This document shows, one piece after another, positions 33,331 to 35,795 of a DNA stretch of 35,795 nt. Under the pieces are notes generated by a model. The model did no database searches. It saw only the letters and a list, made by a program, of their open reading frames with translations, and was not told the origin of the DNA. The translations under genes were made by a program, and so were the position numbers. How positions within the stretch are numbered: the stretch's first letter is position 1; every line of letters starts with the position of its first letter. Location: the NCBI GenBank assembly GCA_021736445.1, contig JAIPGA010000019.1, positions 1 through 35,795 on the forward strand. Direction: 5' to 3'. The DNA comes from Synergistales bacterium (GTDB lineage Bacteria; Synergistota; Synergistia; Synergistales; Aminiphilaceae).

Positions 33331-34095
33331 GTGCGACAGATCGATCAGTGGAACGATCCGATCCCGCAGGGCAGTGATATCAACTGGCGGGGCGTCCGTG
33401 GTATCCCCATCGAGGAGGAGGGGGAGTCGCTCCATGTGGTGGGGCACCGGCCGGACCGGGTGGTGTCCTGTCCGCAGTACTTCCTGCAGGGATTGCCCGG
33501 TGCGCTGCCGGCGGTCTTCCTGCGCAGGGAGGTGTTGATCCGGCTGGCCAGGGCGGCGGAACGCCTCCCCGACGGCTACCGTTTCGTTGTCTTCGACGGC
33601 TGGCGGAGCGCCTCGCTGCAGGAGACCCTCTTTTCCTGCTGTCTCTCGGAGCTGCGGAGGGCCCATCCGCAGGAGAGCGAGGAGGCGCTCAACGAGTGGG
33701 CCGTCGCCTATGTGGCCCGCCCCTCGGTGGACGAGCGTGCGCCGTCGCCCCACCTCACCGGCGGTGCGGTGGACCTGACCATCGCCGACGAGCGGGGGCT
33801 GGAGCTCGACATGGGCACCGCCTTCGACGCCACCGTCTCCGAATCGACCACCAGCTACTACGAGGATGCCTTCGCAGGCGGCAGGGAGCTCTCGGTGCGG
33901 GAGCTCCAGTGCCTGCGCAACCGGCGATTGCTCTACTGGGTGATGGTCGAGGCGGGGTTCAGCAACTTCACCGGCGAGTGGTGGCACTACGACTATGGCA
34001 ACCAGAGCTGGGCCTGGACGAGGGGGGAACGGGCCGCCTTCTACGGCGCGACCGCCCCGGAGCTGCGCTGGTGGAAGGGGGGCGAGAGCGGGTAG
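33331..34095 (+). CDS. VanX-like D-alanyl-D-alanine dipeptidase (peptidase M15D)
   Basis: This 254-aa protein has the VanX zinc site: SPHLTGGAVDLTI (H141, D148) and GEWWHYDYGNQ (catalytic E216, H219). Arg92 in DGWRSASLQ corresponds to the substrate-anchoring Arg. The family cleaves D-Ala-D-Ala and similar dipeptides. No signal peptide is present, so it acts in the cytoplasm, which fits recycling of dipeptides taken in from outside. The start is a GTG at 33331 with GGAGG 7 nt upstream, 14 nt after dctM. No vanA, vanH or vanRS gene is visible, so glycopeptide resistance is not indicated. Confidence 0.9.
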   Translation: MRQIDQWNDPIPQGSDINWRGVRGIPIEEEGESLHVVGHRPDRVVSCPQYFLQGLPGALPAVFLRREVLIRLARAAERLPDGYRFVVFDGWRSASLQETLFSCCLSELRRAHPQESEEALNEWAVAYVARPSVDERAPSPHLTGGAVDLTIADERGLELDMGTAFDATVSESTTSYYEDAFAGGRELSVRELQCLRNRRLLYWVMVEAGFSNFTGEWWHYDYGNQSWAWTRGERAAFYGATAPELRWWKGGESG

Positions 34096-34198
34096 CGCAG
34101 AGATGACGTTCCGCTGGGCTGTCGGGAAGCCTGGCGGCGGCATGAGGACGGTATGTCCGGACAAGGAGTACACCCTATGAGATGGAGGAATGCCTAGT

Positions 34199-35743
34199 AT
34201 GAAACGTGCACCTTTTCTTGTGTACTGCGGCGTGATGGTCGTTCTGCTCGTTGCCGTGACGGCAGCGGCCGATGTCGCTCTCGCCGGCCAGAGGGAGCCG
34301 GAGGCGCAGCAGGCTGAACCGGGCACCGGGTATGTGTTGCCCGAGAGCCCCTCGGTGACCTCCCATGAGATCATGGTCGACGGTTCGTCGCTGGCCTACA
34401 CGGCGACGGCGGGCTTTATGCCCATCTACGACGATTCCGGAACGGAGAAGGCCGAGATCTTCTATGTGGCCTACGAGGCTGAGGGGGAGAAGAAGGAGAA
34501 ACGACCGGTGACCTTCGCCTTCAACGGCGGCCCCGGCGCCGCCGCGCTCTGGGTGCACCTCGGCGCCTTCGGTCCCAGGATCGTCTCCATGGATGCCTCG
34601 GGGCTGGAGATCCCCAAGCCGCCCTTCACCCTGCGGGACAACGGGAACACCCTGCTGGACCAGACGGACCTGGTCTTTGTCGACCCCGTGGGGACGGGAT
34701 TCAGCCGGGCCGCCTCGGAGGACGAGGCGGCCGAGGAGTTCTGGGGCGTACAGGCCGACATCACCTCGGTCGGCGAGTTCATCCGGATGTACCTGAACCG
34801 CCGGGACCGCTGGAACGCCCCGGTCTACATCGCCGGGGAGAGCTACGGCGGCCTGCGGGCGCCGGGGCTCGCCGCCTTCCTGCAGGACATGGGGGTCATG
34901 CCCTCGGGGATCATCCTCATCTCCCCGGCGCCGAGCTACGGCGATCTGGATGGGGACACCACCAACGAGCGTCCCTACGTGCATCTCGCCCCCGCCATGG
35001 CCGCAGCCGCCCACTACCACGGAAAGAGCGGCGCCGGTCTGCCGGCCGACCGGGAGACCCTTCTGGAGGAGGCACGGCGGTGGGCCAAAGAGGACTATCT
35101 CCAGGGGCTCTGGAAGGGGTACGACCTGCGCGGCGACGACCGGGAACAGCTCGTCCGGGAGATGGCCGGATACACCGGACTGCCCGGGGCCTATCTGCAG
35201 GCGGAGGACCTCCGGGTGTCGGCCTACGCCTTCGCCGGTCGGCTGCTGCGGGAGGAGCGGCGTTTTCTCAGCCTCTACGACAGTCGTCTGACCGCCTACG
35301 GGAGCCGGTATGATTTCAGCGAGGACCCCCTGATGTTCATGACGGGGGCGCCCTATATCACCCTCTTCCGGGAGTATCTGGAAGAAGACCTGGGCCTGGA
35401 GATCGACCGGCGCTATATCCCCCTGAGCGAGGAAGCCAACGCCAGGTGGAACTTCCACTCCGGGGCGCTCTACCGCCAGTACGGCTATCCCAATGTGGTG
35501 GGCCAGATGGCCAAGGCCATGCGCCGGGACCCCCACATGGACCTCTTTGTGGCCATGGGTCTCTACGACATGGTCTGTCCCCGCGAGTCGGTGCTCTACA
35601 GCCTGCGGCACATGGAGATCCCGCCGGAGCGTATCGGAGACATCACCTTCGAGACCTACCTGGCGGGGCACATGCTCTACACGCGAGCCTCGGAGCACCA
35701 GAAACTGAAGGATGACCTGACCCGCTTCTACGACGGGAGATAG
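34199..35743 (+). CDS. Exported peptidase S10 (serine carboxypeptidase) family protein
   Basis: This 514-aa protein has a signal sequence (residues 1-30). It has the S10 hallmarks: TFAFNGGPGAAALWVHLGAFGPR with the oxyanion-hole glycines, VDPVGTGFSR, GESYGG with S215, GLYDMVCP with D457 and AGHMLY with H491. The full Ser-Asp-His triad is therefore present, and it should remove C-terminal residues of peptides outside the cytoplasm. The start at 34199 is preferred over 34190 because GGAGG (34184-34188) is 10 nt away rather than 1. Its place after TRAP system 2 and the dipeptidase suggests it feeds the uptake system, which is inference. Confidence 0.9.
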   Translation: MKRAPFLVYCGVMVVLLVAVTAAADVALAGQREPEAQQAEPGTGYVLPESPSVTSHEIMVDGSSLAYTATAGFMPIYDDSGTEKAEIFYVAYEAEGEKKEKRPVTFAFNGGPGAAALWVHLGAFGPRIVSMDASGLEIPKPPFTLRDNGNTLLDQTDLVFVDPVGTGFSRAASEDEAAEEFWGVQADITSVGEFIRMYLNRRDRWNAPVYIAGESYGGLRAPGLAAFLQDMGVMPSGIILISPAPSYGDLDGDTTNERPYVHLAPAMAAAAHYHGKSGAGLPADRETLLEEARRWAKEDYLQGLWKGYDLRGDDREQLVREMAGYTGLPGAYLQAEDLRVSAYAFAGRLLREERRFLSLYDSRLTAYGSRYDFSEDPLMFMTGAPYITLFREYLEEDLGLEIDRRYIPLSEEANARWNFHSGALYRQYGYPNVVGQMAKAMRRDPHMDLFVAMGLYDMVCPRESVLYSLRHMEIPPERIGDITFETYLAGHMLYTRASEHQKLKDDLTRFYDGR

Positions 35744-35795
35744 CCCGCGGCGGGGATGACGCGTACGCAGCGGAACCAAGACAGCGAAGCGCCCC

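Noticed and set aside
33331-34095. VanX-like gene as part of a vancomycin-resistance cluster
   Set aside because: No vanA, vanH or vanRS genes are present and the neighbours are transport and peptidase genes.

Overview
The window reads as high-GC chromosomal DNA of a diderm, probably amino-acid- or peptide-fermenting bacterium. The gene set (two TRAP transporters, a D-Ala-D-Ala dipeptidase, an S10 peptidase, a 2[4Fe-4S] ferredoxin, and AsmA/TamB-type envelope proteins) fits the phylum Synergistota best. That placement is inference from gene content, as no rRNA or other marker is present.

Layout. From 1 to 6920 every gene is on the minus strand: a PPC/DUF296 protein, a secreted thermonuclease-like protein, and two very long AsmA/TamB-like proteins. 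From 7120 to 35743 every gene is on the plus strand. Right of the strand switch lies the chromosome-segregation locus rsmG-parA-parB plus a small membrane protein. A 1.44-kb gene-free stretch follows (11642-13084) with three perfect parS sites. Four near or perfect DnaA boxes lie at 5508-5649. Together these suggest the neighbourhood of the replication origin.

The standout is parA. Its P-loop codons GGC GGC GTA GGG | AAG ACA ACC are split by a 1912-bp group II intron (7854-9765). The ribozyme ends look intact: GUGCG 5' end, a 34-nt domain V, a candidate bulged branch-point A, an AC 3' end, and an EBS1 loop complementary to 7 nt of the 5' exon. Removing the intron restores an uninterrupted 256-aa ParA. 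The intron ORF is a full-length 446-codon frame aligned by eye with LtrA-type proteins, but the reverse-transcriptase catalytic residues are gone (no YxDD; motif A Asp replaced by Arg) while maturase domain X is retained. It looks like a bacterial, MatK-like maturase-only protein kept to splice an essential-type gene.

Further right are a HIT protein, a YigZ/IMPACT protein, BioY, an FAD oxidoreductase, an LtaS-like phosphatase-superfamily membrane protein, a YtcJ-like amidohydrolase, and a ferredoxin with its own promoter and terminator. Next is a two-gene sensory unit (type-1 periplasmic binding protein plus a membrane GAF/HD-GYP protein). Then come TRAP operon 1 (dctPQM-ilvD), a CsgG/FlgO-like protein fused to Sel1 repeats, and TRAP operon 2 (dctPQM-vanX-like-S10 peptidase).
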